Assembly: GCA_002167435.2 (NCBI GenBank)
Contig: NHBR02000122.1
Span: 1 to 64,000 of the forward strand
Length of the DNA: 64,000 bases
Direction of reading: 5' to 3'
Source of the DNA: Allomuricauda sp. TMED12
Lineage (GTDB): Bacteria; Bacteroidota; Bacteroidia; Flavobacteriales; Flavobacteriaceae
Made by a program: the position numbers and the translations under genes. Shown piece by piece: positions 63,631 through 64,000 of this stretch. The notes beneath the pieces are model-generated. The model saw only the letters and a program-made list of their open reading frames with translations. It made no database searches and was not told the DNA's origin. Each line of letters starts with the position of its first letter. Within the stretch, counting starts at the first letter, position 1.

Positions 63631-64000
63631 CTGCGCTGGTGTTTTGAGGTTGATAATAATTCGGTGGGAAACCGTTCAGCTGTCTCCACAATTCAAACCA
63701 AATAGGAACATCTTCCAATAGGGCCATGGTACTTGCGCCGGAGCCTACACGAATATCCTTGGGCCATGGGGCCTCTTCCCCATCTGGGGCCAATAGTATA
63801 CGATACTTTCCATTTGGACTGATGAAATTCTCAATGGCAACCACTTTACCCCCAAAGGTTCCATAGGAAACATTGGGCCAACCGCTAAATACGATAGCTG
63901 GCCAGCCATCAAACTGGATACGCACCTTTTCATCCAAATGAATCAATGGTAGGTCGATAGGGTCTACATAAGTTTCAACGGCTATGTCATAATCTGAAGG
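63614..64000 (-). CDS. HlyD/membrane-fusion-like protein, partial at window edge
   Basis: At least 128 residues, and the frame continues past the window edge; the visible part begins PSDYDIAVETYVDPIDLP. It resembles the C-terminal beta-barrel of a secretion membrane-fusion protein (VRIQFDGWPAIVFSGWPN, FGGKVVAIENFISPNGKYRI). It would bridge an inner-membrane exporter to the TolC protein encoded next, overlapping it by 17 bases. The N-terminus and any ABC partner are outside. Confidence 0.78.
   Translation of the reverse strand, partial: PSDYDIAVETYVDPIDLPLIHLDEKVRIQFDGWPAIVFSGWPNVSYGTFGGKVVAIENFISPNGKYRILLAPDGEEAPWPKDIRVGSGASTMALLEDVPIWFELWRQLNGFPPNYYQPQNTSADATKK

Noticed and set aside
1-64000. 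Prophage, integrative element or insertion sequence
   Set aside because: No integrase, transposase, tail, portal or conjugation genes were seen, and no tRNA gene serves as an insertion point.

Overview
The window looks like chromosome of a member of the Flavobacteriaceae (Bacteroidetes), probably marine and of the Muricauda/Maribacter/Zobellia type. This rests on AT-rich intergenic DNA, lipoproteins with Bacteroidetes-type signal peptides, type IX secretion (T9SS) C-terminal domains, a TonB receptor with a carboxypeptidase-regulatory N-terminus, Bacteroidetes-only families (DUF4271, DUF4296, DUF3098), and promoters with the TAnnTTTG -7 box. Genus and species cannot be fixed from the sequence. 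About 57 protein genes are packed tightly on both strands, many overlapping by 1-18 bases. I saw no tRNA, rRNA, CRISPR array, prophage or insertion sequence. The only stretch over 300 bases without a gene is 54460-54827.

Left part (1-13283): a CRTAC1-like repeat protein next to a vanadium-haloperoxidase-type lipoprotein, then a membrane-anchored GyrI-like protein and a propeller-like lipoprotein. Next comes a very large outer-membrane fusion (phosphoesterase, kinase-like middle, Omp85-like barrel), divergent from an HD phosphohydrolase fused to a Pycsar-type transmembrane effector domain. A GAF-domain protein and a second metallophosphoesterase follow. This is the most unusual part of the window.

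Middle part (13280-32200): a class V PLP enzyme, an AraC-type regulator with a membrane N-terminus, an acyltransferase, a penicillin acylase-type lipoprotein, a TPM protein and an MsbA-like exporter. The minus-strand cluster 25785-22877 encodes an Mrp ATPase, a NifU-type scaffold, a ferredoxin reductase and a 2Fe-2S ferredoxin, an iron-sulfur and electron-transfer group. Then follow an amidase, an alkyltransferase-like protein, a LysE exporter, TrmB, a glycosyltransferase and a PhoR/PhoB-like two-component pair.

32200-37400: divergent from phoBR lie a TonB-dependent receptor and a surface lipoprotein. The region between them holds pairs of repeats spaced 11 bases, as expected for PhoB-type sites, so a phosphate-controlled uptake system is a reasonable inference. 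Two tiny proteins made only of a signal peptide and a T9SS sorting domain follow.

37400-64000: mostly housekeeping genes: tyrS, pyrC, glycosyltransferases, hemD, pckA, a saccharopine dehydrogenase with an Lrp regulator, ferritin, ald, leuS, and the ftsX-DUF3098-uppP-truB operon, ending in a TolC/HlyD export pair cut by the window edge. Four dispersed hairpin repeats with inverted ends lie between genes here, and similar sequence appears inside leuS.
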